Shown: positions 32,474 to 41,479 of the stretch, piece after piece
Layout: the number at the start of each line of letters is the position of its first letter
Position numbering within the stretch: position 1 is the first letter of the stretch
Source of the DNA: Allobosea sp.
GTDB taxonomy: Bacteria > Pseudomonadota > Alphaproteobacteria > Rhizobiales > Beijerinckiaceae
Direction: 5' to 3'
Assembly (NCBI RefSeq): GCF_017308075.1
Contig: NZ_JAFKFX010000033.1
Coordinates: 62,001 to 126,000 of the forward strand
DNA length: 64,000 nucleotides
Program-made: the position numbers and the translations under genes
The notes under the pieces: generated by a model
The model's database searches: none
What the model saw: only the letters and a program-made list of their open reading frames with translations
What the model was told of the DNA's origin: nothing

Positions 32474-35284
32474 TCAGCCGAACGCCCCGATCTCATGCTG
32501 GATCGCGCCGGAGATCTCGCGCAGCAGCGCAAAGCACTGACGCATCGGCTCGACCACGTCGCGATGCAGCGCCGCATAGGCGCCGCCCTCGCGCGGCCCC
32601 GGCGGCTCGCCGAAATCGAGGCCGAGCGCCGGGTCCGGATTGAGCGGGAAGATTTCGCCGAGCAGGACGAGCGCCCCGGCCATGTCTAGCCGCAGGATAC
32701 GCTCGAGCAGGAGTTCGCGCGTCACCCCGGCATGCGGCCGGAAATCCGGGATATGCGTCGCCGAGAGCCAGATCCGGTGCAGCAGCGCAAGCCGCAGCGT
32801 GTGCAGCGCGACCAGCCTGACCGGCATCGCCGGCGGCTCGCCCGCCGCCTCCTTCAGCTTCAGCCGATCGGAGGCGAAGCGCCAGAACAGCCGCCGCAGC
32901 GCCGGCGCAAGGTCGAGCCGCGCCAGCGCCTCGGCGACCGCGAGCAGTTCGTCACGCCGCCCCTCCTTCTCGGTGCGCCGCGCCCGGTCGAACCAAGAGC
33001 CGGCATCGAGCGTGTCGAGATAGGCGCGCAGCACGTCGAGATCGCTGTTCGCCATGGCATGGGCCGCGAGGCGATAGGCCCGGCCGAAGCGCTCTGAACT
33101 CTCGCGCATGCTCGCGAACAGCTCCGGCGCCCTTGCCGCCGCCTGGCCGATACCGTGCACGCTGTTCGCCAGCCAGCCGAGCTGCTGCAGGATGGCGTTG
33201 TTCGGGATGGCGCGCAGCTCCCGGGGATGGCGGATCACCGCCGGCCCACCGGCATCGCTCTGCCGCGCCGCCGGGCGCGAGCCGGTCTTGTCGAGCAGGG
33301 ACGGGCCGAAGGTGCCGATCAGCGCGGCATAGCCGGGATCGTCGACGAGATGCGTCATCTCCTCGCGCACGGTCTGGAAGAACTCGGTGGCGAAGTCCGG
33401 CTCGGCATAAATCGGATCGTCCGCACCACCCGCCGGATCGGCGAACACCGCCTCGGCGATGCGTGCCACCGTCGCCCCGGCGAGCGTGCCCGTGCCGAAC
33501 AGCAGATAGCCGTCGCTGCCCTGGAAGCTGGTCTCGCGCGTCACCTTGACGCCGGCCTTCGCAAACGCGCGCCGCGGCCATTCCGGATCGAGATAGGCGA
33601 GCCGGTCGGCGAGGCTGTCGGGATGGGCACCGCGCCCGGCCGACTCGCCATGGGTGTCGAAGATCACGAGCTCGATGTCGGTCAGCCCGTAGCGCTGCAG
33701 CAATTCGAGGATGCGGCTTCTCAGCCGCTCGACCCAGAAGGTCGCCGCGACCTGGCCGATATAGCGGCCGGAATCGGAGTAGCCGAACTGGACGCAGAGC
33801 CTGCCATGGCGCTTGAGATAATCGCGCCAATGCGGGCTGCGCAGCGCCTCGTCGATGATGCGCGGGCCCTGCTCCAGTGCGTCCGACGTCTCGAAGAGCG
33901 GCGAGATCTCGACGTGATCGGCGATGCCGAAGCGCTTCGCCAGATAAAGCGCCGAGAGCAGCGTATAGCCGGTCTCGGTCTCGGCGATCAGGAAGCGCAC
34001 CGGCCGCGAGCCGTCGACATGCTTCACGATCTGCGCGACCATCATCATCATCCGCGCCGCCGAGGCGCGCTCGACCGCGAGCGCGCCGAAATCGACCGGC
34101 GTCGGCTGCGCCTTGGCGAGCGCCTGGTTCGCCGCCGCGAGGAAGGCGCGCCTTTGCGCCGGCTGGGCCGGGTCCTCGTCGAGCGGGATCACGCCGCGCA
34201 TCGCATTGTGGAGCTGCGAGGCGTTGAGCCGGAAATGCGGCAGCGCGATCGAGACGCCATGGGCGATGACGCCGGCCCGCGCCAGCACCAGCGCGCTCGC
34301 CGCCTCATCGTCCTCGGCCAGCACGATCGCCTTGTCGAGCGCCGCCAGCAGCTTCGAGGCGTCAGGCAGGGCGGCCTCGCGCTCGCCGATCAGCGCCAGC
34401 GAGAAGGCCTGCAAGGCAGCGATCTCCGGCTTGCTGTTCAGGGGCGGGCAGAGCGCAAGCTGCCGCTCGACAGCAGCGAGCGCAGCCTCGAGCAGCGCCC
34501 TCACCTCGGCGGCCGCCGGCACCTCCGGCAGCTTCTCCAGCAGGCGGAAGAACTGGCCGCGCTTCGATTCCAGCCGGTAGCGCAAAGTGTCCCACCAGCC
34601 GATATCGGTGCGCCCATCGGTATCGCTGCCGACCCAGGAGGCGAGCTGCAAAGCGCGCGGCCTGAGCTCGCGCCAGCGCTGCGGCCAGCGCGCCCGCGCC
34701 TCGGCCAGGAAGGCCGCGGTCAGCCGGTCGATCGCGTCGCGGGCATGGCGCACCGCAAAGCGCGCCTGCTCGAACTCGTCCTGCAGGGTGATCGCCGCAT
34801 CCGGCCGGAAGGAGAGATCGGCCGCCTTCAGCACCGCCGCCTCGCCCTCGTTCGAGGCGAGCTCGGCCAGCGCATGCGCCACCGCCCGGCTCATGCCGAA
34901 GGTCGGATGCGCGGTGAACACGGCCGCGAAGCGCACCCGCGCCAGCGCCGCGCCATAGGCTTCGAAGGGCTGGGCCGAAGCGCTCGCCTCCTCGCCGACG
35001 CGCCGCGCCAGCGCCGCATAGGCTTCGGCCTCGTCACGCTCCAGCCCGACATAGGATGCGACGCGCCCCGCCCGGTCGGCGAGCGCGGCGCGGCCGAGCT
35101 GGCGGATCAGCGCCGCGGCGTCGGCGAGCGTCACCTCGCCGCGATCCATCTTGCGGGTCAGCCAGAGCGTGGCGCGTAAGACCGGATTGCCGAACGGGTC
35201 CTCGCGCGCATCCCTGCGCGCCTGCACGATCGCCGCCGACAACTCGCTCGCCAGCACCGATGGCGACATTTCCTCCGCAGCCAC
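32474..35284 (-). CDS. ppc: Divergent phosphoenolpyruvate carboxylase
   Basis: A protein of 936 residues, the usual PEPC length. 'FTAHPTF' carries the catalytic His (about 126), 'GSDTDGRTDIGWWDTLRYR' follows, and 'QFGYSDSGRYIG' and 'FDTHGESAGRG' lie where the canonical enzymes have GYSDSxKDxG and FHGRGGxxGRGG. The C-terminus ends 'IGAFG' instead of the canonical RNTG. The enzyme fixes bicarbonate onto PEP to give oxaloacetate. The fold is clear, but several active-site loops differ from the Escherichia coli type. GTG 35284 is chosen because GGAGAG lies 5 nt upstream. It is monocistronic. Confidence 0.85.
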   Translation of the reverse strand: MAAEEMSPSVLASELSAAIVQARRDAREDPFGNPVLRATLWLTRKMDRGEVTLADAAALIRQLGRAALADRAGRVASYVGLERDEAEAYAALARRVGEEASASAQPFEAYGAALARVRFAAVFTAHPTFGMSRAVAHALAELASNEGEAAVLKAADLSFRPDAAITLQDEFEQARFAVRHARDAIDRLTAAFLAEARARWPQRWRELRPRALQLASWVGSDTDGRTDIGWWDTLRYRLESKRGQFFRLLEKLPEVPAAAEVRALLEAALAAVERQLALCPPLNSKPEIAALQAFSLALIGEREAALPDASKLLAALDKAIVLAEDDEAASALVLARAGVIAHGVSIALPHFRLNASQLHNAMRGVIPLDEDPAQPAQRRAFLAAANQALAKAQPTPVDFGALAVERASAARMMMMVAQIVKHVDGSRPVRFLIAETETGYTLLSALYLAKRFGIADHVEISPLFETSDALEQGPRIIDEALRSPHWRDYLKRHGRLCVQFGYSDSGRYIGQVAATFWVERLRSRILELLQRYGLTDIELVIFDTHGESAGRGAHPDSLADRLAYLDPEWPRRAFAKAGVKVTRETSFQGSDGYLLFGTGTLAGATVARIAEAVFADPAGGADDPIYAEPDFATEFFQTVREEMTHLVDDPGYAALIGTFGPSLLDKTGSRPAARQSDAGGPAVIRHPRELRAIPNNAILQQLGWLANSVHGIGQAAARAPELFASMRESSERFGRAYRLAAHAMANSDLDVLRAYLDTLDAGSWFDRARRTEKEGRRDELLAVAEALARLDLAPALRRLFWRFASDRLKLKEAAGEPPAMPVRLVALHTLRLALLHRIWLSATHIPDFRPHAGVTRELLLERILRLDMAGALVLLGEIFPLNPDPALGLDFGEPPGPREGGAYAALHRDVVEPMRQCFALLREISGAIQHEIGAFG

Positions 35285-35418
35285 GCCGCTCTCCGTCTTC
35301 TTTAAATCGTTTGATGAGGCGGCTCGCAGGGGAGCAGGATTCCAATTCTACCGCAACCGCGAAAAGCGTTGCGGCGCCGCAGCAGACGGATGCGACAGGC
35401 GCGGGAACCTCGACGCAG

Positions 35419-35565
35419 ATCCCCTCTCGTGGAAGGAGAGGGGCAGGGGTGAGGTGTCCGGGAGGGATATCGTGAGCCTGCCCCCGACTGTGCGGTGGGC
35501 GCAGCGCGGGCTGGTCAAACCTCGCACACCTCACCCTGCCCTCTCCTTCCAGGAGAGGGGTCCCC
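35419..35565. repeat. Dispersed inverted-repeat element, family D, copy 1
   Basis: The two ends are inverted: ggagaggggcaggggtgagg (35434-35453) near the left and cacctcaccctgcc with ctctcct near the right. The same plan is seen at 39391 and 61462. Confidence 0.65.
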
Positions 35566-35752
35566 GCGCCTCTCCCTCGCGCGCAGCCGCGTTCCGCCGG
35601 GGACAACCCGCCAACTTATCCCCGCCCCGAAAACCTCGCTTATGCTTCTGCCCGTCCCGCCCGAACCGAGGGGGCTTCGCGAGGCATCATGAGGCCGGGC
35701 GGGAGAGCGGTCTTCGCGGCGAAAGGGCCTTGCGAGCCCGAGCGAGCGCGCT

Positions 35753-35779
35753 CCGCAAAGGTGCGATCCACCTTTGCGG
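35753..35779. repeat. Perfect 11-bp hairpin in gene-free DNA
   Basis: ccgcaaaggtg and cacctttgcgg are separated by cgatc. It lies inside the gene-free region upstream of the ATPase gene, with no T-run and no neighbouring start. Confidence 0.5.
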
Positions 35780-36072
35780 CCGGCCTGCCTGTTCCACCGC
35801 GGAGGGGTTTTCGTCGATGGGAGAGGCCCTCCCAGTCCTGCCGGACGTAACCAGACGACGAAGACACCATAGAGAACCGCGCGCGGGGCTCGGGAGGCGG
35901 CCAATGGCGCTGCTTCGACAGAAGACATCGACATTCGGCACGCAGCCGTCGACTGCGACGCCGCCCGGCCCCGCGCCCTCCCTCGGATGGCGTTCTCTTC
36001 AGACCTTCGCGGTGAAAGCCGGCGGGAGGCACGCCCATGCAACCCGCCTGCGCACGGCCTTGGCCATATCGC

Positions 36073-36185
36073 GGGTCGTCCCGGGCGACCGCAGGGAGAC
36101 CCGGGACCCATGCCCGAACCTCCTGCGGGAAGGCTCAGGCATGGATCCCGGATCGGCGCCGCTTCGCGGCTTGTCCGGGATGACC
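36073..36185. repeat. Dispersed inverted-repeat element, family A, copy 4 (degenerate)
   Basis: The left end gggtcgtcccgg and right end ttgtccgggatgacc frame inner gggacccatgcc/ggcatggatccc. It is longer and more divergent than copies 1 and 3. It ends about 50 bp before the ATPase start. Confidence 0.55.
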
Positions 36186-36236
36186 CCGGGTTGCATCACG
36201 AAGGACAACCCACCGACTGCCCACGCCCGAGTCCCC

Positions 36237-36998
36237 ATGAGACGAAGCAGCCCGCCCCGCCTGCCCGCGCCCTATCTCCGGCACATCTGGCTCGACCGCG
36301 CCGCGGTGCCGGAGCCGCAGGCCTATCCCTGGTGCCTGCCCTTCCTGCGCGAGGACTTCGCGCTGTCCTTCGACCGGGCGATCACCATCATCGTCGGCGA
36401 GAACGGCACCGGAAAATCGACGCTGCTCGAGGGCATCGCGGCGCTTGCCGGCTATGACGAGGCCGGCGGCGGCAAGGGCTACCGCCCGGTCGACCATGCC
36501 GAGGCCGTCGAGACGATGGGTGGCTGGCTCGCGAGCGCATTGAAGGCGAGCTGGCTTCCCAAGGTCACCGATGGCTGGTTCTTCCGGGCCGAGAGCTTCT
36601 TCTCGGTGGCGCGCCATCTCGACCATGCGGCCCGCAGCTCCGGCCATGCACCGCCCGATTTCCTCTCGCATTCGCATGGCGAGGGCTTTCTGCGCTTCTT
36701 CGAGGAGCGCTGCCAGCGCCGCGGCATCTTCATCTTCGACGAGCCGGAATCGGCGCTCTCCCCGGCCCGCCAGATCGAATTCCTGAAACTGCTGCGCCGG
36801 ATGGACCGGCTCGGCCAGTGCCAGGTGATCATGGCGACCCACGCCCCGATCCTGATGGCCTATCCCGGCGCCCGCCTGCTCGGCCTGACCAAATACGGGC
36901 TCGATCCCGTGACGATCGAGCAGACCCAGCATTTCCGGATCATGCGCGAGTTCTGCGCCGACCCGGCGACGTTCGTGGAGACGATGATGGAGGAGTGA
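36237..36998 (+). CDS. AAA/ABC-type ATPase of unknown role
   Basis: A protein of 253 residues from ATG 36237. Walker A is 'VGENGTGKST' (about 55-64), Walker B 'IFIFDEPESALSP' (about 165-177), then 'QVIMATHAPILMAYPGA' carries the switch His. It has the compact layout of stand-alone SMC/ABC-like ATPases without membrane partner. The target is unknown. The frame is open far upstream, but that sequence crosses repeats and is not protein-like, so the ATG right after the repeat is used. The next gene, on the other strand, is a foreign-looking PIN gene. Confidence 0.8.
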   Translation: MRRSSPPRLPAPYLRHIWLDRAAVPEPQAYPWCLPFLREDFALSFDRAITIIVGENGTGKSTLLEGIAALAGYDEAGGGKGYRPVDHAEAVETMGGWLASALKASWLPKVTDGWFFRAESFFSVARHLDHAARSSGHAPPDFLSHSHGEGFLRFFEERCQRRGIFIFDEPESALSPARQIEFLKLLRRMDRLGQCQVIMATHAPILMAYPGARLLGLTKYGLDPVTIEQTQHFRIMREFCADPATFVETMMEE

Positions 36999-37111
36999 GG
37001 AAGCGGCGCGTCGACTGGCTCAGGGCCCCGCCTAGGCAGTTCTAATCCAGCCCTGCGGCAGGGATGCCACCGACATGAGGCTGTTTGCGATCAATTAGAA
37101 GCGCCTACTCC

Positions 37112-38068
37112 TCAGGCAAAGCTTGCTCCCTCGACCAGAATTTGAAACTCAAAAACAAGTTCATCATACTGATCCTGGCGAGAGTCATCCTTAATTTCTA
37201 ATATTTTTGTTGCAGCATAAAGCCCGTTAATATTACGCCAAAGAACGATCTGATTAATTATAGGCGTTCTATGACTGGATGAATAATTGTAACCGGCCGC
37301 ATCCTTGATCCCTTTAATCCAATCTGTATCTTTTACGAGAGCCAATCCTTCAATACTGGAATTTCTCCGATAGGCATGGATCGAAATATCGCTCGCCTTT
37401 GACCAATGGGTCTCAAACAGAAAGTGCCCCTCTCCTATCGCGAAGTTCCCGTTATTGTTCGAATAATCGAATTTAGCGACGCCCGATAAACTCTTGTTTT
37501 GATACTCTCCACTCGATGAGCTAGTAAGTGTCTTCGGCCTTACGCGTTCGTCAATACCTTGGATATAAGCGACACATTCCGCCGGCCGCATCACGACGGA
37601 ACCCAGCTTCTTTAGTTCATCAGAGCGCCCAATCAGGTGACGATCGTCCGTGACGAAAATATCCCGGCCAGCCATCACGTGAGCAGCGAGATGGTCAACA
37701 TCGCGAATCTTGTTACCAAACCGCTTATCTTCTTCAGCAAGCCCGGGGAATAGTACCTTCTGAATTTCGTCAGCCAGAACTTCTGTCTTCTTGTCAGCCC
37801 AGACGTCACCACCATCCCAGGACGACTCGTCCCAGCGAAGTACCGAGCTGATCACCTCAAACATCGCGAGATTGCCTTTGAGTCGCTTGCGCCGCTGCTC
37901 GTCCTTGTCCTGATCGAGGTCGGCCTCCGCGCGCGTCGTAATGACGACCTGAGCTCGACCATTCGTTGCATAGCGGATCAGCTGGGCGATCTCATCGCGA
38001 GAGGTCGCAGTCTCGCTTTCACTGTCGAAGTGATTGATCAAACAGTTGGTATCGAGGGTCAGTTTCAT
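37112..38068 (-). CDS. PIN-domain protein with an unidentified C-terminal domain
   Basis: A protein of 318 residues. 'LTLDTNCLINHF' at the N-terminus, 'KIRDVDHLAAHVMAG' (about 120) and 'IFVTDDRHLIG' (about 137) supply the acidic residues of a PIN metal-dependent RNase fold. After a Ser-rich linker near 180, residues about 190-318 form a separate domain ('YAATKILEIKDDSRQDQYDE') that I do not recognise. The gene is markedly AT-richer than all neighbours and uses codons such as ata, tta and aat freely, a sign of recent transfer. No antitoxin-sized gene is next to it, so a classical VapBC pair is not supported. Confidence 0.72.
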   Translation of the reverse strand: MKLTLDTNCLINHFDSESETATSRDEIAQLIRYATNGRAQVVITTRAEADLDQDKDEQRRKRLKGNLAMFEVISSVLRWDESSWDGGDVWADKKTEVLADEIQKVLFPGLAEEDKRFGNKIRDVDHLAAHVMAGRDIFVTDDRHLIGRSDELKKLGSVVMRPAECVAYIQGIDERVRPKTLTSSSSGEYQNKSLSGVAKFDYSNNNGNFAIGEGHFLFETHWSKASDISIHAYRRNSSIEGLALVKDTDWIKGIKDAAGYNYSSSHRTPIINQIVLWRNINGLYAATKILEIKDDSRQDQYDELVFEFQILVEGASFA

Positions 38069-38330
38069 CGAAGCTCACGATACGAAAGTTGTATTGGCAA
38101 CAACAACTCAGAGTACCTCGGCCGGCGCGCAGCGCATCGCCTTGACGATTTGTGCCGGGCGCAGATTCGGACGCAATACTTGCACAGCATATCCGACGCT
38201 GAAGGTTACAGATCGGCTTTCCGCCGTCATTACGCCAAGCCTTACGCGACCTGCATCGACAGCCGCAGACACCCCCACGCAGCAATGCTAAACCCGCCCC
38301 ACTAGCAGCCACCTCCCACGAGTCCCCGCC

Positions 38331-39389
38331 TTGCCCAGCTCCCTCTCCTCCGCCCGCCTCCAGGACGCCGTCGCCTTTGCGCAGGCGCATGACTCGCCGT
38401 GGCCGCGCAGCATGTTCTATCCGGACGGCGCCTATGTCGGGAATCGCGAATGGGACGAGAAGGGTCCCTGGACCGAGATCGTCGGCCCGGTCGAGCCGCG
38501 CGGCGGGCCGGCCGGCATCGTCCTGAAGGGCGGCAAGCTCGCCGCCGAATGGGGCGATGTCGAGCGCGCCGACATGACCTTCTCGATCGCCAAGAGCTAT
38601 CTTTCGGTGCTGGCGGGCCTTGCCGTCGCCGACGGGCTGATCGCCGATATCGACGAGCCCGTGGGCAAGAGCGTCGACGGGCCGCATTTCTCCAGCCCGC
38701 ATAATGCGAAGATCACCTGGCGCCATCTGCTCAACATGAACAGCGAATGGCAGGGCGAAATCTTCGGCAAGTCCGACCAGGTCGACCATTTCCGCCAGAT
38801 CGGCGTCGGCGCCGACAACAGCCGGAAAGGCCAGCGCCGCGAGCTCGGCGCGCCCGGCAGCCTCTACGAGTACAACGACGTCCGGGTGAACGCGCTCGGC
38901 TATGCGCTGCTGCGCCGCTTCGGCCGGCCGCTGCCGCAGGTCCTGCGCGAGCGCATCATGGACCCGATCGGCGCCTCGCAGGGCTGGCGCTGGGAGGGCT
39001 ACGAGACCTCGTGGGTCGAGATCGACGGTGAGCGCATGCAGTCGGTCCCCGGCGGCGGCCATTGGGGCGGCGGCCTGTTCATCAGCGCCCGCGACCATGC
39101 CCGCTTCGGCCAGCTCGTCGCGCAGAAGGGCGTCTGGGACGGGCGCGAGCTGATCCCCTCCTCCTGGCTGGAGCAGTCGCTCAAGCCTTCGCCGACCCTG
39201 GCGAATTACGGCTTCCTCTGGTGGCTGAACGCCAACCCGAAGCTGCCGGCGAGCAGCTTCAGCGCCCAGGGCGCCGGCAACAACCTGATCTGGATCGACC
39301 CGGAGCATGACCTCGTCGCCGTGCTGCGCTGGATCGACAAGGCCGCAATCGACGGTTTTCTGGAGCGGCTGGTCGCAGCGGTGGAGTGA
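38331..39389 (+). CDS. Serine hydrolase, class C beta-lactamase family
   Basis: A protein of 352 residues from TTG 38331. The active-site SxxK is 'SIAK' (about 84-87) and the YxN motif 'YEYNDVRVNALGY' (about 180-190) follows; 'GGHWGGGLFISARDHARFGQ' occupies the usual later region. Relatives are DD-peptidases, esterases or amide hydrolases; beta-lactamase activity is not implied. No signal peptide is visible with this start, and no ribosome site is obvious, so the exact N-terminus is uncertain. Confidence 0.83.
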   Translation: MPSSLSSARLQDAVAFAQAHDSPWPRSMFYPDGAYVGNREWDEKGPWTEIVGPVEPRGGPAGIVLKGGKLAAEWGDVERADMTFSIAKSYLSVLAGLAVADGLIADIDEPVGKSVDGPHFSSPHNAKITWRHLLNMNSEWQGEIFGKSDQVDHFRQIGVGADNSRKGQRRELGAPGSLYEYNDVRVNALGYALLRRFGRPLPQVLRERIMDPIGASQGWRWEGYETSWVEIDGERMQSVPGGGHWGGGLFISARDHARFGQLVAQKGVWDGRELIPSSWLEQSLKPSPTLANYGFLWWLNANPKLPASSFSAQGAGNNLIWIDPEHDLVAVLRWIDKAAIDGFLERLVAAVE

Positions 39390-39390
39390 G

Positions 39391-39533
39391 GCCCCTTCTC
39401 CCCTCCGGGGGAGAAGGTCCCGGCAGGGGGATGAGGGCGGCGCGACCGGGTGCGCCGCCTCTACGGCAGCGCCATCCTTCCCTCATCCGTCAGCGCTTCG
39501 CGCTGCCACCTTCTCCCCCAAGGGGAGAAGGGT
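39391..39533. repeat. Dispersed inverted-repeat element, family D, copy 2
   Basis: Begins right after the serine hydrolase stop with ccccttctcccc and ends with aaggggagaaggg; gggggatgaggg and ccctcatccg form an inner pair. It could also act as a terminator for the upstream gene. Confidence 0.68.
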
Positions 39534-39670
39534 TGCCCGCGCCCTTGATCAGCCACTGGCGCATGACGTTGCGTCCATGCATTCAGCGAGCAGCACCCTC
39601 GCCTGCCCGCCCTTGCCGCGCCTCCCGCCCCCGCGCATAGAGCCGGCTCTCCTCGCCCGAAAGCCGCCGC

Positions 39671-40579
39671 GTGACCAAGACCATCCCCCTGACCTCGCGG
39701 CCCGCCTTCGGCGTCGCCTGCGGCCTGCTCTGCGCCGTGATCTGGGGCGTCCAGGCCGTGGTCTCGCGCCAATCCGTCGCCGACGGGCTCTCGGCCGGCG
39801 ACGTTACCATGCTGCGCTTCCTCGCCGCATCGCTGGTGATGCTGCCCTTCGCGCTGAAGCGGCTGAAGCCCTTCCCGGTCGGGACGCTCGGCTGGAAGCG
39901 GGCGCTGGTGCTGACCGCGCTGGTCGGCCCGGCCTACAGCCTGATCCTGGTCGGCGGTGCCCATTTCGCGCCCGCTCTGCATTCCTCGGTGATCTCACCG
40001 GGGCTGATCCCGGTCTGCACCGCCGCGCTCGCCTGGTTCGTGCTCGGCGAGCGTGCCGGCAAGGCCCGCCTCATCGGCCTTGCCCTGCTCGTGCTCGGCA
40101 TCGCCGTCTTCGCCCGGGAGGCGCTGGCCAACACGCCGACGCGCGCAGGCGCCTGGATCGGCGATCTGCTCTTCGTGCTGATCGCCCTGCTCTGGTCGAT
40201 CTTCGGCGTGCTCTGCCGACGCTGGGGCGCCAATGCGGTCGAAGTCACCATGGCGACCTGCCTGCTGGCGCTGCCGTTCCTGCCGCTGCTCGCCCTCGTG
40301 CAGCCGGTCAATCTGCTGCAGGCGCCGCTCTCGGCCGTCGCCTTGCAGGCCGTCTACCAGGGCGTTCTGGTCGGAGCGCTGGCGCTGTTCCTCTACACCC
40401 AGTCGGTCGCGACGCTCGGCGCCGGCGGCGCGGCCTTGTTCCTGCCGCTGGTCCCGGTGGTCACCGCGATCGCCAGCGCCGCCCTGCTCGGCGAGAAGGC
40501 CTCGGCGCAGGAGATCGCCGGCATGGCTATCGCCATCACCGGCATGGTCGTGGCGCTCAGGGCGCCGAGCGCGCGCTGA
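39671..40579 (+). CDS. DMT-superfamily (EamA) transporter
   Basis: A protein of 302 residues from GTG 39671. It has ten hydrophobic segments in two EamA repeats; the first begins 'FGVACGLLCAVIWGVQAVVS', the second 'IGDLLFVLIALLWSIFGVLC'. 'GEKASAQEIAGMAIAITGMV' near the end is typical. EamA proteins export amino acids, nucleosides or other metabolites through the inner membrane; the substrate is not predictable. It is bordered by repeats on both sides. Confidence 0.88.
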   Translation: MTKTIPLTSRPAFGVACGLLCAVIWGVQAVVSRQSVADGLSAGDVTMLRFLAASLVMLPFALKRLKPFPVGTLGWKRALVLTALVGPAYSLILVGGAHFAPALHSSVISPGLIPVCTAALAWFVLGERAGKARLIGLALLVLGIAVFAREALANTPTRAGAWIGDLLFVLIALLWSIFGVLCRRWGANAVEVTMATCLLALPFLPLLALVQPVNLLQAPLSAVALQAVYQGVLVGALALFLYTQSVATLGAGGAALFLPLVPVVTAIASAALLGEKASAQEIAGMAIAITGMVVALRAPSAR

Positions 40580-40655
40580 GCGGCCCTTCCGCAGTCATTC
40601 CGGGACAAGCCGGAGGCCTGGACCCGGACCCCATGGACACCCTGCAATTCCAGCC

Positions 40656-40748
40656 CGTCATGCTCGCCCTTGTGGCGAGCATCCACGTCTTGAACACGAC
40701 ACTGGACCACTGAAGGCGTAGATGGTCGGGACAGGCCCGACCATGACG
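40656..40748. repeat. Dispersed inverted-repeat element, family B, copy 3
   Basis: Runs from cgtcatgctcgcccttg to gcccgaccatgacg, in the same arrangement as copies 1 and 4. It lies between two convergent genes. Confidence 0.65.
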
Positions 40749-40815
40749 AAAAAAGGAGCGCTCATAGGTTCCGGGCTCGCCGCTACGCAGCGCCCCGGAA
40801 CGACAGGGCATATCC

Positions 40816-41325
40816 TCAGCCCTTATGACCCTTGGCGATCGGCTCGACATAGGACAGGGCCATATCCCAGGGGAAATAGATCCAGGTGTCCTGGCTGACC
40901 TCGGTGACGAAGGTGTCGACCACCGGCACGCCGGCCGGCTTGGCGTAGACCGTGGCGAAATGCGCGTTCGGCAGCATCTCGCGCACGACGCGGGCGGTCT
41001 TGCCGGTGTCGGTGAGGTCGTCGACGACGAGGACGCCCTTGCCCTTGCCGTCGCCGATGGCGCGGATCGAGGGGGCGATCTCCTTCATCACCTTGAGCTC
41101 GGTCTGGTTCTTGTAGTCGTGATAGCTCGCGACGCAGACCGTCTCGATCATGCGCAGGCCGAGCTCGCGGCAGATGATCGCCGCCGGCACCAGCCCGCCG
41201 CGGGTGATGCAGACCATCGCCTCGAACGGCCCGGCATCGGCCAGGCGCCAGGCGAGCGCCCGGGCGTCGCGGTGGAACTGGTCCCAGGAAACGGGGAAAG
41301 CCTTGTTGGCGGTCGGTTCGGCCAT
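40816..41325 (-). CDS. gpt: Xanthine(-guanine) phosphoribosyltransferase
   Basis: A protein of 169 residues from ATG 41325. The PRPP-binding motif is '[17 protein letters not shown]' (about 100-116), and '[19 protein letters not shown]' precedes it. '[11 protein letters not shown]' near the C-terminus is characteristic of Gpt. It salvages xanthine and guanine to XMP and GMP using PRPP. Length equals the usual family length. It is monocistronic, bounded by a family B repeat and a chemoreceptor gene on the same strand. Confidence 0.95.
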   Translation of the reverse strand: MAEPTANKAFPVSWDQFHRDARALAWRLADAGPFEAMVCITRGGLVPAAIICRELGLRMIETVCVASYHDYKNQTELKVMKEIAPSIRAIGDGKGKGVLVVDDLTDTGKTARVVREMLPNAHFATVYAKPAGVPVVDTFVTEVSQDTWIYFPWDMALSYVEPIAKGHKG

Positions 41326-41479
41326 GGCGGGCGGTCCTGCGGAAAGCGTGGCTGGCTTTTCCGCAAAGCGCATCCGGCCGGCGCGCGCAAGTGCCGAGCG
41401 GAAGCTTTTCCCCGCTGTGATCGCAACGGCATGGTCCGACCCGGCTCGCCGGGCCGGATCGTCCCACCGCTTCGGACCG

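Larger units (their letters stand above)
35285..36236. other. Gene-free stretch of about 950 bp with several repeats
   Basis: The stretch holds the PEPC promoter, a family D element (35419-35565), a hairpin with 11-bp perfect arms (35753-35779) and a family A element (36073-36185). Open frames on both strands are Arg/Gly/Pro-rich and lack starts with ribosome sites. The middle part (about 35690-36060) has the look of a longer dispersed repeat; I cannot assign it. Confidence 0.5.

Noticed and set aside
33155..35179. A 674-codon plus-strand frame opposite the PEP carboxylase gene
   Set aside because: Low-complexity Arg/Gln/Gly-rich translation; the opposite strand encodes clear PEPC motifs.
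35151..36236. N-terminal extension of the ATPase gene by about 360 codons in the same frame
   Set aside because: The extension runs through two repeat elements and antisense to the PEPC start, and is not protein-like; the ATG at 36237 gives a normal ATPase.
37112..38068. VapBC toxin-antitoxin locus
   Set aside because: The PIN protein is more than twice the usual VapC length and no antitoxin-sized gene lies directly upstream or downstream.
38069..38330. Transposase or integrase remnant next to the PIN gene
   Set aside because: All frames are short and broken and none shows a recognisable recombinase motif, so it is only noted as the edge of the foreign-looking region.
39391..39533. CRISPR-like array
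   Set aside because: The repeated words are inverted ends of one element, not regularly spaced direct repeats with unique spacers; no cas genes are present.
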